Part shown: positions 30,171 to 41,049 of the stretch, piece after piece
How positions within the stretch are numbered: position 1 is the first letter of the stretch
Layout of the letters: each line of letters opens with the position of its first letter
Assembly: GCA_017871115.1 (NCBI GenBank)
Contig: JAFCIZ010000005.1
Span: 1,116,001 to 1,180,000 of the forward strand
From: Cunninghamella blakesleeana
Lineage: Eukaryota; Mucoromycota; Mucoromycetes; Mucorales; Cunninghamellaceae
Length of the DNA stretch: 64,000 nucleotides
Direction: 5' to 3'
The notes under the pieces: generated by a model
What the model was told of the DNA's origin: nothing
The model's input: the letters and a program-made list of their open reading frames with translations, nothing else
Database searches by the model: none
Program-made: the position numbers and the translations under genes

Positions 30171-30780
30171 TGTCGTTATGTGGGTTTTTGTTTAAGATTT
30201 GTTTTTTGGAATGAGGAATGAGTATCATAAGTAATATTTGATATGAATAATATAATTCCAGTGAGCACCAGTTCTTGTTTTATAAGTAGAACGATTTAAT
30301 ATAAAGGAATAAAAATAAAATAAAAAAAAGTAAGATAAAAAAATATAATAAATATAAAAAAATTTAAAAGTGTAATATAATTGCAAGATTAAAGTGAGAT
30401 TTCAGTAACCGCAATGTAAAATGAAGAAGATAATATAACAATTTAAAGGCAATTTAATTTAGAGTTGTTAAAAAATATTTAAGTAAATAAATATAAAAAT
30501 ATAAAATAAAATAACATAAAATAATATAGTTTGTTATAAAAAAATATTTAAATTCAGTAACTTGAAAAAGTTATAAGTAAAATAAAATAAAATTATAAAA
30601 TATGATTTGTAAAGTGGATAAGTTTAATAATTACTTGGTAGGTAGTAATTAATTATAAAAATTTGACAATTTAAAAGAAAGAAAGAAAGAAAGAAAAATT
30701 GGTTCTATTTATATTTTAAAAAAAATAAAAAAATTTATAAGGATCAGGTGAGGAACAAAAGTACTCTGGCGTTTTTGACA
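30171..30780 (-). repeat. Solo LTR of the same family
   Basis: About 610 bp, starting TGTCGTTATGTGGG and ending TTTTTGACA on the plus strand, with CCAGTGAGCACCAG and the TATA segment in the expected place. No internal sequence adjoins it. The flanks show no clear duplication. Confidence 0.75.
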
Positions 30781-30909
30781 CCTTGGTGTTATACACAGGT
30801 AACAAAACACCAGAACAAAAAAGAAAGGAAGGAAATCAAAAAGCGTCATTGCTAACATAAGATAAAAATGAAAATAAATATAAAACATTGTATACAATTT
30901 ATCAACTGA

Positions 30910-31345
30910 TTACAAAGGCGAAATTACTTGAAAAGATAAAGAAGACGGTCCTGAATTATTATATGAAGAAAGTGGTAGGGCTGGTGAAGACACTTGTACA
31001 CTGGTTAAAGACGATGTTGGAGGTAACTGTTCACTGGATGAATAATAATATTACATAAAAAGAATAATAAAAACATTTGACATTCTCTATTTTATTTTAT
31101 TTTTGACAGTATAATAACGATATGTATATTTATATACCATTGGTCAAAAGAGCTTCATTTCAAGTGTATTTATAATTAGGACCATTAGTCGATTCATAAA
31201 TAGACTCTACATAAAGTTGTCATTTTACAGCAGTATCAAGGTATGTAAGCTCAGTGGCCATAGATTGTTTAGTATACCTCGAATAGTTTCATTAACTAAA
31301 TCTTAATTTAATTCAATATTATATTTCACTGCCTTTCCTTTTTCT
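30910..31345 (-). pseudogene. Decayed protein-coding gene remnant
   Basis: Two stretches read as protein on the minus strand. 31033-30910 encodes a Ser/Pro-rich end (EQLPPTSSLTSVQVSSPALP ... FQVISPL) closing in TAA. 31345-31138 encodes KETLRKKEKGKAVKYNIELN, a stop, DLVNETIRGI and, after a frame change, MATELTYLDTAVK, TGA, QLYVESIYESTNGPNYKYT, TGA, NEALLTN with a GT donor after it. The in-frame stops would each be mended by one transition (TAA from CAA, TGA from TGG). I do not recognise the family. Loss may relate to the neighbouring transposon nest, but this is only inference. Confidence 0.5.
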
Positions 31346-32090
31346 TTTTTACGTAGGGTTTCCTTTTTTTTTTATTATCAGATCAGAATCTATTACAATA
31401 AATTGAAAATAAAAACAATAATAAAGATAAAAAATAAAACAATACAAGGAAAACAAGTGGGAAAAAAGATTAAATAATGAAAAAAGAGGAGAATAATAAA
31501 TTTTTTTCTTTTCGTTTTTTTCTTTGTTCTCGTTTTTGAAATTTCAATTTTTTTTTTCTCTAAAGGCTGCGCGTTTCAGAGAAAGTTCTTTATAAAAAAA
31601 AAATGAATCGGAGTTTATATAAATTAAGCTTTTTGCATAATAAAGGGCTTTTATTCTGTAACAGAAAAGTAAATTTTCTGACAGCTTTTTTTTATTATTT
31701 AATGATTTATTTTAAATATAAATATATCGTTACTCATTTTTTCTTTTAAGAGAAAATATATAGATATATACAAGAAAAATATTTGTTAAAAAAAATACAA
31801 AGTATTAACTTACTATGGTTCTATTTTTATTCTACTTTATTGATGAATAGGAAAAAGGAAAAGATGGTGAAAAACGTAAAAATGAAGCTGTATAAATGTA
31901 TTAGCTTTTTCATTTTTTATCAAAATAAGCTTATATACAAATATTAATAATTAAATAAACTAAAATTTAATGTTGACCAGTAATATGCATAAATGCTATC
32001 GTTATATTATTCTTTATTAAATCTGTATAATTGAATGATACTTATTTTAATAATAAACAATATGATCAAAAAATGAAAAAAAAATCATTT

Positions 32091-32131
<41 letters not shown>

Positions 32132-32874
32132 ATTTTCTTTCTCAGTGTACAATTTTACAATTATCGAATAAAATATAGTCCATTATTAAAATAAATGACT
32201 TTTATTATTTATTTACTTATTTCTTTTACTCAATGGATTATATATTAATTATTTAGTATATTATTTTATTCTATTAATCCCTCTTATTTTTTTATTTTTC
32301 TGTTACACAATGGCACAACTCCAATAAAATAATAATCGAATTATAAACAAAATGATAAGTAGCTTTATATTGATGTAAGTATTTAATATATTTATATTTT
32401 TTATTTAATTCTTTTAATTAAATATTCTGTATAATATGTCTTGACAGAATATTTGATATGATTTTCTTGTACATTTTGTTTAAACAAATTATACAAGCAA
32501 GTAATAATGGTTATTCCTGCCCTTCTCCCTCTATCATATTTATATATTTGTATTACACTAACACTTGCTCGGAGAAGATAAGAAAAAAAAAAAAGTAATT
32601 TAGTCTTTTTGTTTTTATATATTGTATTTATTAATATACGGGATTGCTTTTTTTATTTTACTAAAAGAATGTTGATACGTTTTTTTCAAAAAATGAAAAA
32701 AGATAATAATTAAGTAAAATAAAATAATATTAATAATAATAATTTCAATTAATAAATAAAATAATTCTGTTATAATAACGAATAATAAAATATTTACTCT
32801 AAAAATATCATTTGAATTTGGTATAATATAAAAAAAATATTATATAATAATTTAGATGTAAAGATATATCTTTG
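31346..32874. other. AT-rich intergenic stretch
   Basis: I see no gene. It holds homopolymer runs and an (AT)n microsatellite at about 32096-32128. Confidence 0.6.
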
Positions 32875-33468
32875 TTATATTAATTGACGTCTTTGATCTT
32901 CATGAAAACGACATAAAAAGTTAGAATTTGAATTATTACAAACGTACCGAATACAATCTCCACACTTAGAAATATATAAATTACATTTCATAGGTTTACT
33001 GCATTGATTAAATAGGGGATTAGTTGTGTTATAACCTATTGTAAATAAAGAATCAAATGGCCAGTTGCCTCTCAGCATAATAAAAGTTATAGAAATTAAT
33101 TTCGGGCACATAGACTTAACGAATGAATGCAAATGGGCCATATTATTTTCTTTGTAATCAAGAGTATGAAAAGTGCTTTGCGTTATCCGATAATCATACG
33201 ATACTTTTAGACGGATATATTTTATAGTTTGTCTTGATTCGCTTGTTAAAATCTCACTTAAAAACGTCATAAAGATTCTATAATCATGTCCGGAAAAAGA
33301 AGTTGGATATTGTGTGTAATCTAGTGTTCTCCATATCCCACTGTCATCATTTCTAATAATGTAGAATAATTTTCTACAAGTTCTTGATAAACCCAATATA
33401 CTACCCGTATTCATATATTTTGTAATGCTTTTATATATTTCTTGTGGTAAATTTATAATTTGACACAT
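32875..33468 (-). CDS. Small F-box-like protein
   Basis: 197 aa, single exon. The N-terminus INLPQEIYKSITKYMNTGSI ... LSRTCRKLFYII fits an F-box (LP.EI...I..Y, L...CR.L), the motif that docks substrate adaptors on Skp1 in SCF ubiquitin ligases. The rest shows SITFIMLRGNWPF in a possible LRR-like segment and a cysteine-bearing C-terminus (CSKPMKCNLYISKCGDCIRY). It is short for an F-box/LRR protein, so it may be a reduced family member. The substrate is unknown. Confidence 0.65.
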   Translation of the reverse strand: MCQIINLPQEIYKSITKYMNTGSILGLSRTCRKLFYIIRNDDSGIWRTLDYTQYPTSFSGHDYRIFMTFLSEILTSESRQTIKYIRLKVSYDYRITQSTFHTLDYKENNMAHLHSFVKSMCPKLISITFIMLRGNWPFDSLFTIGYNTTNPLFNQCSKPMKCNLYISKCGDCIRYVCNNSNSNFLCRFHEDQRRQLI

Positions 33469-34397
33469 TTTATATTATCGGTTTTAAATAAATAGAAGTA
33501 AATAAAAGAAAAAGAAATACTTTTTTAAATTTTATTTTTTAAAACTTATAGTTTTTTATAATTGTAATTTGGTCTTAAAAAATTGGGAACTTTAAATTTT
33601 ATTTAAAAGTAATTTAAATACTTTTATATTATTTATTTTACATTGGTATTTAAAGCTAAACTAACTATATGATGAATAAACTTATTACGGAGTCGGAAAA
33701 ACGTATATAAAATATGTAAAAAATAAAAAATAAAATGTAAATAAAGACGTTGAATAGTTTTGTAAATTTCTTTTATACAAGTTTTTTTATTACAAAAAAG
33801 AACCGTGTTCAAAAAAAAAAGAAAAAAAAAAATCAAAAATAATAACCAAGTGTCGACCATTTATATTAAATGAGTTATTTACAACTATGGGCTATAATAA
33901 TTACAAGATATTATTAATCGAGGATAGTATTGTATTAATTTTTATCTTATTCTAATTAGAATTAAAAGAAAAAATCCTAGAGAAATGAATTTTTTTTAAA
34001 AAAAGGGTATATTTTTAATTACTGCCAAATTGACTGACTTGCAATACTATTTAAATCATGAATTTTCAATAAATCATTAGTTCTTAATTGGTTTATATAC
34101 TATTTAGCCGCTAAAACTGGAAACATCATATATTTTTTTATATAAAATTATAAAATATAAATATATTTTAAAATGTTATTACTTGGTCATACTATTAGTA
34201 ATTTTTTATTATAAGAGTATATGTTATACTTAAAGGTAGATAAAATTTTATGTTTTTCGTAAAAGTCATACTAATTCAAGTTTATTATAATAAAAATATT
34301 ATATAAAAAAGATTTATTCCTAAAATTAATTCCATCAGCTTTTTTTATTTTGCAAATTATTAAATTGGAGAAAGCTGATCAAGTTGTAAATGTTTTG
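33469..34397. other. AT-rich intergenic stretch
   Basis: No supported gene. A 75-codon minus-strand frame at 33633-33860 is hydrophobic and low-complexity and has no visible support. Confidence 0.6.
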
Positions 34398-35135
34398 TTA
34401 ATTGTTTTCAGCAAGTTGATTTAGAGAATGATTAATCATGAAATATATTTTTTTTACGAGTGGGGCTACCCTATCTTTCCATTGCTCTTGCTTTTTTTTT
34501 AAGTTTGTTTCGATCGGGTCAAATTTTTGTTCGTGTTTCCATATAAGATTTGATTTGATATCATTTATATCATTTATATCATTCCCTTCACACCAAATAA
34601 TTTCCCAAGTATATCCTGTTGTTACGATGCCATATATAACATGATTTTTTGGAGCACCAAGTTTAAAATTTTTAATGTAGGCATTATATAACTGCATAAG
34701 AATTTGTGCTCTACCTTGATCCCAATCTTGTTTTTTAGCTTCAATAGCAATTAAAATAAGTTTACCGCGAACTATTACAAATTCGACAGGACCTTTAACA
34801 TCTTCACCTTCAATTTGCTTTTCTCTTTTGAGTTTTACACCTTTATCGTAATATTGCTCAACAATATTAAATATAATAGTAGAAACAAACTCTTGCCTTT
34901 TATATTCATTTCCTTCATCCACCATTCCATAAGCTTTAGTTAATCCGATAAGACTTTTAGATATTTGTTCAATAACTTCATTATCAATTTCTTTCATTGG
35001 AACATTATTGTTTTCTTCAAATACTGTTCTATTATCAATTCCAATATATTCCAAAACTTTTTCGTATGACAAATTTGAATACCCCCCTTTTTTATTTGAT
35101 TTGAATATATCCGCAGTTCTTGTATCTTCAGACAT
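34398..35135 (-). CDS. PD-(D/E)XK nuclease-like protein
   Basis: 245 aa, single exon, starting MSEDTRTADIF. The central region GPVEFVIVRGKLILIAIEAK has an acidic residue (E118) 14 positions before E132-A-K134. This is the two-strand acidic plus E-X-K arrangement of the PD-(D/E)XK nuclease fold. A Q144-x3-Q148 segment in the following helix (RAQILMQLYNA) is also common in that fold. Proteins of this kind form expanded families in Mucoromycota genomes (general knowledge, not checked). Activity is not proven: the protein could be an inactive domain or part of an effector or selfish family. A decayed second copy lies at 41050-41692. A small direct repeat encodes NDINDINDI near residue 187. Confidence 0.6.
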   Translation of the reverse strand: MSEDTRTADIFKSNKKGGYSNLSYEKVLEYIGIDNRTVFEENNNVPMKEIDNEVIEQISKSLIGLTKAYGMVDEGNEYKRQEFVSTIIFNIVEQYYDKGVKLKREKQIEGEDVKGPVEFVIVRGKLILIAIEAKKQDWDQGRAQILMQLYNAYIKNFKLGAPKNHVIYGIVTTGYTWEIIWCEGNDINDINDIKSNLIWKHEQKFDPIETNLKKKQEQWKDRVAPLVKKIYFMINHSLNQLAENN

Positions 35136-36875
35136 TTTATAAAAAATTTCAATTGTTCATAGAATAATAAAAAAAAAAGACAAAAGGTAAAAAAATATTT
35201 GCTTATATTAAATTTAATCTCAGTACTTTTTTAGCCAAGGCATGCGATCACATGATTTTTTTAAAATAAAAACCAATAATAGTCGTATATAGCTACCATC
35301 TATTTCTACTTTTATTTATTTTCTTATAAATATTAAATATCTTAAATATTTTTAGTTTTAGATAATTATTATTTTTTACTATTTTAACGGTTTTTATCGG
35401 TCCGGCTCTATGAAATTTTTTATCGTCATTTTCGCTATTAACAAGGTACTTTTTATTTATTCTTCTAACCTATATTTATATACTCCACAAGTAAATAGCA
35501 AATCATATTTTCTACAATAATTTCTTAAATTTCTTTTTTAATAGAATAAACATTTTTACTATCAAAAGTGTAATATTATATTTTTTAACAACAACCTACA
35601 CACTTTTAGGTATTGTATTTTATATATAATCATAGAACTGCCTCTTGATATTTTGTTTAAATCATGAATTTATTAATAAATCATTCGTTCTTAATTCAAA
35701 TATTTATTAGCTGTTAGAATTATAAAACATAAATATATTTAATCATAACATGGATGATATTTTATTAAAAGAATTTATGTCAAAATGAGGAATGAGAGCC
35801 TGAGGCTATGTTTAGAATAAATTTACAAATTCTCAACAAGAATTGGTATCTGCTTTATTTTTAATAAAAGAAAATTATTATTTTGAAAATGAAACTTAAT
35901 ATCCAAGTTTTATGTATTTATTCTTTTTTGGTTTATTTTTTTAACCATCAAGTATTAAAAACAGCTAATGGGTGTAGTATTTAGAAATTAACGAGAGTAA
36001 CAATCAGAGGAAGCGTATGATTCAAGCATAGGAAAACAATTCCTTTTGGAACCTAAATACTTGCTAGTTTTTATTAAGTAAAGATAAGTTTTTAGGTTAA
36101 GATAAAAATTATCCAAGTTATACAACAAAGCGCGCTTCCAATGAAACAAAAAAAGGAGAATGTAATATTGCTGGTAGTCAAACTGTAACTAACTGTAAGG
36201 ACTGTATAACAGAATAGTGGATATATTAAAGTGGCATTGAAGAATAAATAATTTGAAAAAATATGTAAATATAATAATAATACTTTTAAGGTACTTGAAA
36301 TATTTCTAGTAATTTTTATGACTTGATAAATATTCAGATTTTAAATAATAATAATAATAAATGAAAATAGCAACAATCACCCGCCTTTTTCTTTTTTTTT
36401 TTTTTTTGAAATTCGAGCATTTTTAAGTTTCGTATTCTCTCCAACGCCAGTTAACATATATGGTATGAATGCTCGTAATATCAACTATTTTTTGATATAA
36501 AAAGATTGTGAACAATTTCGCTAGCCATTTTATATATTTTATTTATTTTACTTGTTTATTTTTTGTATTATTAATTCATTTTTTTGAAGTTAGCTTATAA
36601 ACGTCCTGCGTGAAAGTTTGTAGATATCATTTATCGAAGTCGATGCATATCTCCTTAAGGATCCCTCCTAATTATTGAGACTATCAAAAAGACTGGTTCA
36701 AAAAAAAAAAAGTATTGTATTTATTGGAAATAAAAATAAAAGTATAAAAGGTAAAATTTGGTTTTTTATTTTAAAATTATGTATGAATCAGTGTTTACAT
36801 GATAAAAAGGATATTCATTATCTAATATAAAATACATAGTACTGAAATACATTTTTATGTAAAAATGACGTACAA
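35136..36875. other. AT-rich intergenic stretch
   Basis: I see no gene. Around 35785 the bases AAAATGAGGAATGAGAG resemble the outer end of the LTR family, a possible small relic. Confidence 0.5.
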
Positions 36876-36926
36876 AAGGAGTATAAAAGGAGTATAAAAG
36901 GAGTATAAAAGGAGTATAAAGGATAT
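36876..36926 (+). promoter_or_regulatory. Tandem TATA-box array upstream of the secreted protein gene
   Basis: The 11-bp unit TATAAAAGGAG occurs three times head to tail, with variants at both ends (TACAAAAGGAG, then TATAAAGGATATAAGG), about 110-160 bases before the start codon at 37035. Each unit contains a good TATA-box match. Another GTATAAAAGG lies near 36740. Use as a promoter is inference. Confidence 0.6.
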
Positions 36927-37034
36927 AAGGAAGTGTGTAAATATTTAAAAATGATAATAAGTATACAGAGCGGTATTTTTTATTTTTTATTTTTTATTTT
37001 TTATTTTTATTTTTATTTACGATATTAAATTCAA

Positions 37035-37334
37035 ATGATTTATAAATTCGTTTTATTTATTTTATTTTTTATATTTATTTGTGGTATTGAAGCTCAATGC
37101 AAAAGTTCTACCTCTTGCTGCTGTGGTATTTTCTTAGGATTACATTGCGGTAGTAGAGCTAATAAAACTGCTGATGTTAATGAAGCTGTCCTAGAAGGCT
37201 CGTGTATAAATCAAGGTTTTTATCAATGTTCAGAAATTGGTCAAGTAGCTGTATTAAAAGGCATGTGTAGTAATTGTGTTGAAGATGAGGCAGGTGGTGT
37301 AGGTAGGGATTCTTGCCTGTCACCTGCGAAGTAA
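37035..37334 (+). CDS. Small secreted cysteine-rich protein
   Basis: 99 aa, single exon. Residues 1-20 (MIYKFVLFILFFIFICGIEA) form a clear signal peptide with likely cleavage before QCKS. The mature part of about 79 residues has ten cysteines, starting C-x5-CCC, and one N-glycosylation site (NKT). The spacing does not match hydrophobins (no C-CC-C-C-CC-C pattern). It could be an effector-like, wall-associated or antimicrobial-type secreted protein. I do not recognise the family. A TATA array precedes it. Confidence 0.7.
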   Translation: MIYKFVLFILFFIFICGIEAQCKSSTSCCCGIFLGLHCGSRANKTADVNEAVLEGSCINQGFYQCSEIGQVAVLKGMCSNCVEDEAGGVGRDSCLSPAK

Positions 37335-37820
37335 ATTTTTATTATTATTATAGAATATAGATATAATAAATTAAAAAGATTAAGTATGGGCTGTTGCATT
37401 ATTTTTTAGAAATCAGGATAAATTTTTATTAAAATAATAGATCAAAATAAAATTTAGTATTAAAAAATAGATGTCATATTTAATATCAAGAATATAATTA
37501 CTTGAATATATAATTTCTATAATAAAAATTTATTCGTTGCATGATGAAGTACTGGTAATTTTTTTGTATATATCAATACATCCAATTCTATAATCTATAT
37601 AATGTTAATATTTTAATACTATTTGAATTATTAAAATTTTTATAATTTAAGCATTATGTCAAAGGTAACTCGTCAATTATGTATAATAAAACCTTCCACT
37701 TAAGCATATGGATTTAACATAAATGTGTTATACGTTTAATAATGTAAATACTTATTTTATTTATATATAGCTGTCATTGATAATCCGACTACATAATTCG
37801 CTTTATTTTATTTTATACAA
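37335..37820. other. AT-rich intergenic stretch
   Basis: Nothing recognisable. Confidence 0.6.
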
Positions 37821-37821
37821 T

Positions 37822-38090
37822 TTAAACTAAGTTGTATCTTTTTATAAAGCAAGGTACCAGTGCCCACTGTCGACCTAAATTAATACCTTAATCTACTAAT
37901 TTTAAATCCATAAAAGGAAAATAAACCTTTTAACACAATTAAAAAATCCTTAACTATGATCATAAAGCTGCGTGAATTTTTAGCAGGAATTATTTTTATT
38001 AAAATAAGGAATGAGAGTTTACAGTTAGCATCAGTTATTGTTTTATAAGTAGGATGACTTGATATAATGCAAAAATAGAAATTTGAGTTA
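37822..38090. repeat. Degenerate LTR relics in both orientations
   Basis: 37825-37875 reads AACTAAGTTGTATC, TTTTATAAAGCAAGGTACC and AGTGCCCACTG, the inverse of the LTR core (TATA segment plus PBS-like core) seen in the nest. 38000-38060 carries the plus-orientation version with changes (AATGAGAG, CAGTTAGCATCAG, TTGTTTTATAAGTAG). These are older insertions of the same or related families. Confidence 0.6.
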
Positions 38091-38104
38091 ATAGAGCTCG
38101 AGTA

Positions 38105-38810
38105 GCTCTATGCGCTGGGGGAAATCTACCCAAGTAGATTTTTTAATAAAAATTGAAGTCGGTATTTTAAAACAGAGTTCGGATTTTAAGAATTTTAAGC
38201 TTTGACATTTTTTTGAGTCAGTAGTGACAAAAGCGCAATAATGCCAACACAAGCATATATTATAATATTGTACCAGTAATTATAAAAATAATATAATGCT
38301 AATATCGATACATACAATATGATTGTGAGTTATAATGTAGATAGATAAAATAAAGTCATAATATAAAATCTAAAATGTTGGTTTTTCTAATGGAAAATGA
38401 AAACTAGTATATTACAAATGAGATTTTCACATCTAAACAAATCTCGTATTTAAAAGAAGTTTTATTAGTTGGTGTTATTGACATTATAGTCTATGGTATT
38501 ATAATATTAATTGTTCGCAATTAACTACTGATGTCTTATTAAAACCTGTTGAATTTTGTTCTGCTGTTGAGCAACTTTTTTTCCCCTCTGATAGAATACA
38601 ATTGTAAAACGAAACCCTCTATTATTTTGTTACACTCTTCCAAGCATATTGTTTCTGTGAAGCTCAAGCCTAGAGAGAAGTATGATCGGTCAGGGTTGTA
38701 CCCCGTATATGAATCAACTTGTTTAAAAATAGGTTTATTTAATTGTGCTAAATTCTACAAATATAAATAAACAATCTTTGAGAATATAGATTTCAAAAAA
38801 AAAAAAAAAA
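38105..38810 (+). repeat. Dispersed repeat, copy 2
   Basis: Close match to 4008-4720, ending in about 20 A residues. The shared 73-79 codon frame (LLHSSKHIVSVKLKPR) is kept in both copies, though its N- and C-terminal parts differ. I treat it as part of the repeat and not as a gene. Confidence 0.75.
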
Positions 38811-39239
38811 AAAAGGAAATAGTATATCAATATAACTAGATGTAACAGTTATATCAACACGGGAACACTCAGATCTGTTGGTAGACTTGCAAAAAAAAAT
38901 ACTGACAAAACAGAAATTATTAGATAAATAGAAATATCAAATTATCTAGTTAATAATACTTATCTTTTAGATTCCGTTTCTACTGTCAATTGTAACAAAA
39001 AGGAAATCAATTCATTAGAGAAATTAATACAATGATTTTTGGCTTCGTCAGAAGAGTCAAACCCCATGTTGATATCAAGTACATAATTTTTCAATAATAT
39101 TAACCATTATAATAAAATTGAATTATAATTAATAGTATTTTTAAAAAGGAAATTTTAACCATTAGGTTATTTTAAAAAATAAAAAATTAAAAAAAAATAG
39201 TGAGAAAGATTTTATATTTAAAAAAAAACTCTTTGCATT

Positions 39240-39475
39240 ATTTTCATTATATGCCTACGTTACGACTTTATTTTATTGATCTACATTATGACTCACATTT
39301 ATACTATATATATTCATATTAGCATTATCGTATTGCTTTTATAATTATTGACTCAATCCTATATTATATATTTGTGTTGGTATATTGTACTATTATAAAT
39401 ACTGAGTCATAATACTGCCAAAGCTTAAAAATTTCAAAATCCGATTTCAACTTTTATTAGCACAAGAAAAAATAT
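39240..39475 (-). repeat. Dispersed repeat, partial copy 3, inverted
   Basis: Read on the minus strand it matches the first third of copies 1 and 2, with landmarks AAGCTTTGGCAG, TGACTCAGTA, CAACACAAATATATA and GTGAGTCATAATGTAGA. It is more diverged than the other two. Confidence 0.65.
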
Positions 39476-39844
39476 AAATATAAATGTCAATTTTACTTTG
39501 TAAGTGTCGAATTGTATCAACATAAATGTATATGTTAGTAATAATAGTAATAATAATGATAATGATAATAATTAAAATAAATAAAGTAGAAAAAAGAAAA
39601 AAAATTTAAAGAAAAAAGAAAAATTTAAGCCCGATATTAGAAATCAAAATAACTCAACTTTTGCAATTGGAATTTAAAAATTAATATTTTTTATTTCTTC
39701 ATTTTTCTTTTTTATAATTTATTTTTACTTAGCCTTACCTTAATTTTATTAAACTCATTTCTCATTGTGATTTTTATAGGATAGCACATAAATATTACAT
39801 AAATATTAATAATAGATAAAATTGTACTAGATACTTAAAAAAAT

Positions 39845-40912
39845 ATGACAGAACTACCGTTAGAAATTCTAGAAAAAATCGCTCAATACTCTGATACCTT
39901 AACTCGTGTAACTTTAGGCTTATCCATAGACAAAGAGAAATTACTCGAAGAAGGTGGTCCAGGTAAAGTTTTCGACGATTTCCTTAGGAGGGGTGGAAAT
40001 CTACATTTCTTGAAAAAATGGCTTCCGGCTGAATGTGCCATTATGCATGCTGTACTAACCAAAGACCCTAAGAAAATCCTTAAAGTAGATAAAGTATGGA
40101 ACGCCGATATGTTTTCCAATCAAGGTTACGAGCTTTCCGTTGTTACTAAATTCATATGGGGTGTGGATCATATAAAACACGATAGAGAATGGTTAGATAT
40201 GCAGGAATATTATGCATTCTGCAGACAATGGGATAAGATGAAGAGACCGATAGGTGCGTATTCATGTCATCCAAAGTACCTCTTGGGTGCTCCAGAAGAA
40301 TATTTGGATGAAGAAGGGCAGATGATGGTTTCCTTGTATAGGGGAGAGAAAGTGAATATTAAGTCGTATAAACTATCCTGTGCATGCATAAAATATAATA
40401 TGTGGAAACAAGCTGTTGATGTTGTTCCTGAAAAGTATAGTATTGTGGATGATTTATACGAGAAGAGATCCATGGAGGGTTTAAGATATTTGGGTATATT
40501 CGATGAGAAGAGACTCCGTGCATATGAGGCTTCTATGGAGCCAGATGACATAGATATATGCAATTCATTGGACGATATGGAGTATGATATGTACCTGGAG
40601 ATATCAATGGGATATTTTGGAAGAATCCCATGGCATGAAGATGGTTTCTACCAAAATAGATTCTATGATATTGGGTGTAAAGATACCGGCTGGATTTGTC
40701 TATTAGAAAGAGCGTTGAGTATGACAAACGAACCTGCGATAAAATTTGATGAAATGGAACATGTATACTATGGATCTAACCCCAATAATAAGTTGTGGAA
40801 GAGAGATACCATATTTTACCCATATCCACCAAGCATACGTGTACTTAAAATATATGATATCTCTGCAATAGACATAGCCCTCTTCTTCTGGGCCAAACAC
40901 GAATTAACTTAA
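39845..40912 (+). CDS. F-box-like protein of unknown function
   Basis: 355 aa, single exon, starting MTELPLEILEKIAQYSDT. The first 30 residues fit a short F-box (LPLEILEKIAQ). The remainder has no recognised domain. It is rich in aromatic and acidic residues, with HDREWLDMQEYYAFCRQW and IPWHEDGFYQNRFYDIGC segments. The absence of introns and a base composition clearly richer in G and C than the flanks set it apart from its neighbours, which may indicate a younger or transferred gene. Alternatives are a lineage-specific family or an ankyrin-like repeat protein without clear repeat signatures. Confidence 0.6.
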   Translation: MTELPLEILEKIAQYSDTLTRVTLGLSIDKEKLLEEGGPGKVFDDFLRRGGNLHFLKKWLPAECAIMHAVLTKDPKKILKVDKVWNADMFSNQGYELSVVTKFIWGVDHIKHDREWLDMQEYYAFCRQWDKMKRPIGAYSCHPKYLLGAPEEYLDEEGQMMVSLYRGEKVNIKSYKLSCACIKYNMWKQAVDVVPEKYSIVDDLYEKRSMEGLRYLGIFDEKRLRAYEASMEPDDIDICNSLDDMEYDMYLEISMGYFGRIPWHEDGFYQNRFYDIGCKDTGWICLLERALSMTNEPAIKFDEMEHVYYGSNPNNKLWKRDTIFYPYPPSIRVLKIYDISAIDIALFFWAKHELT

Positions 40913-41049
40913 AAAAAATATATATATATATATAAGAAACAATATAAAAAAAAATAAAAAGTAAAAAGTAGTAATATAAACGGTACTTTATTGATTATAC
41001 TTCATTAAATTGTTTTAACGAGTAATCAAACGTATAATTTATTTTTTTA

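Noticed and set aside
31138..31345. TGA read as tryptophan (alternative code)
   Set aside because: Genes in the same window use TGG for Trp, and the phospholipase gene ends in TGA. Pseudogene decay explains the stops better.
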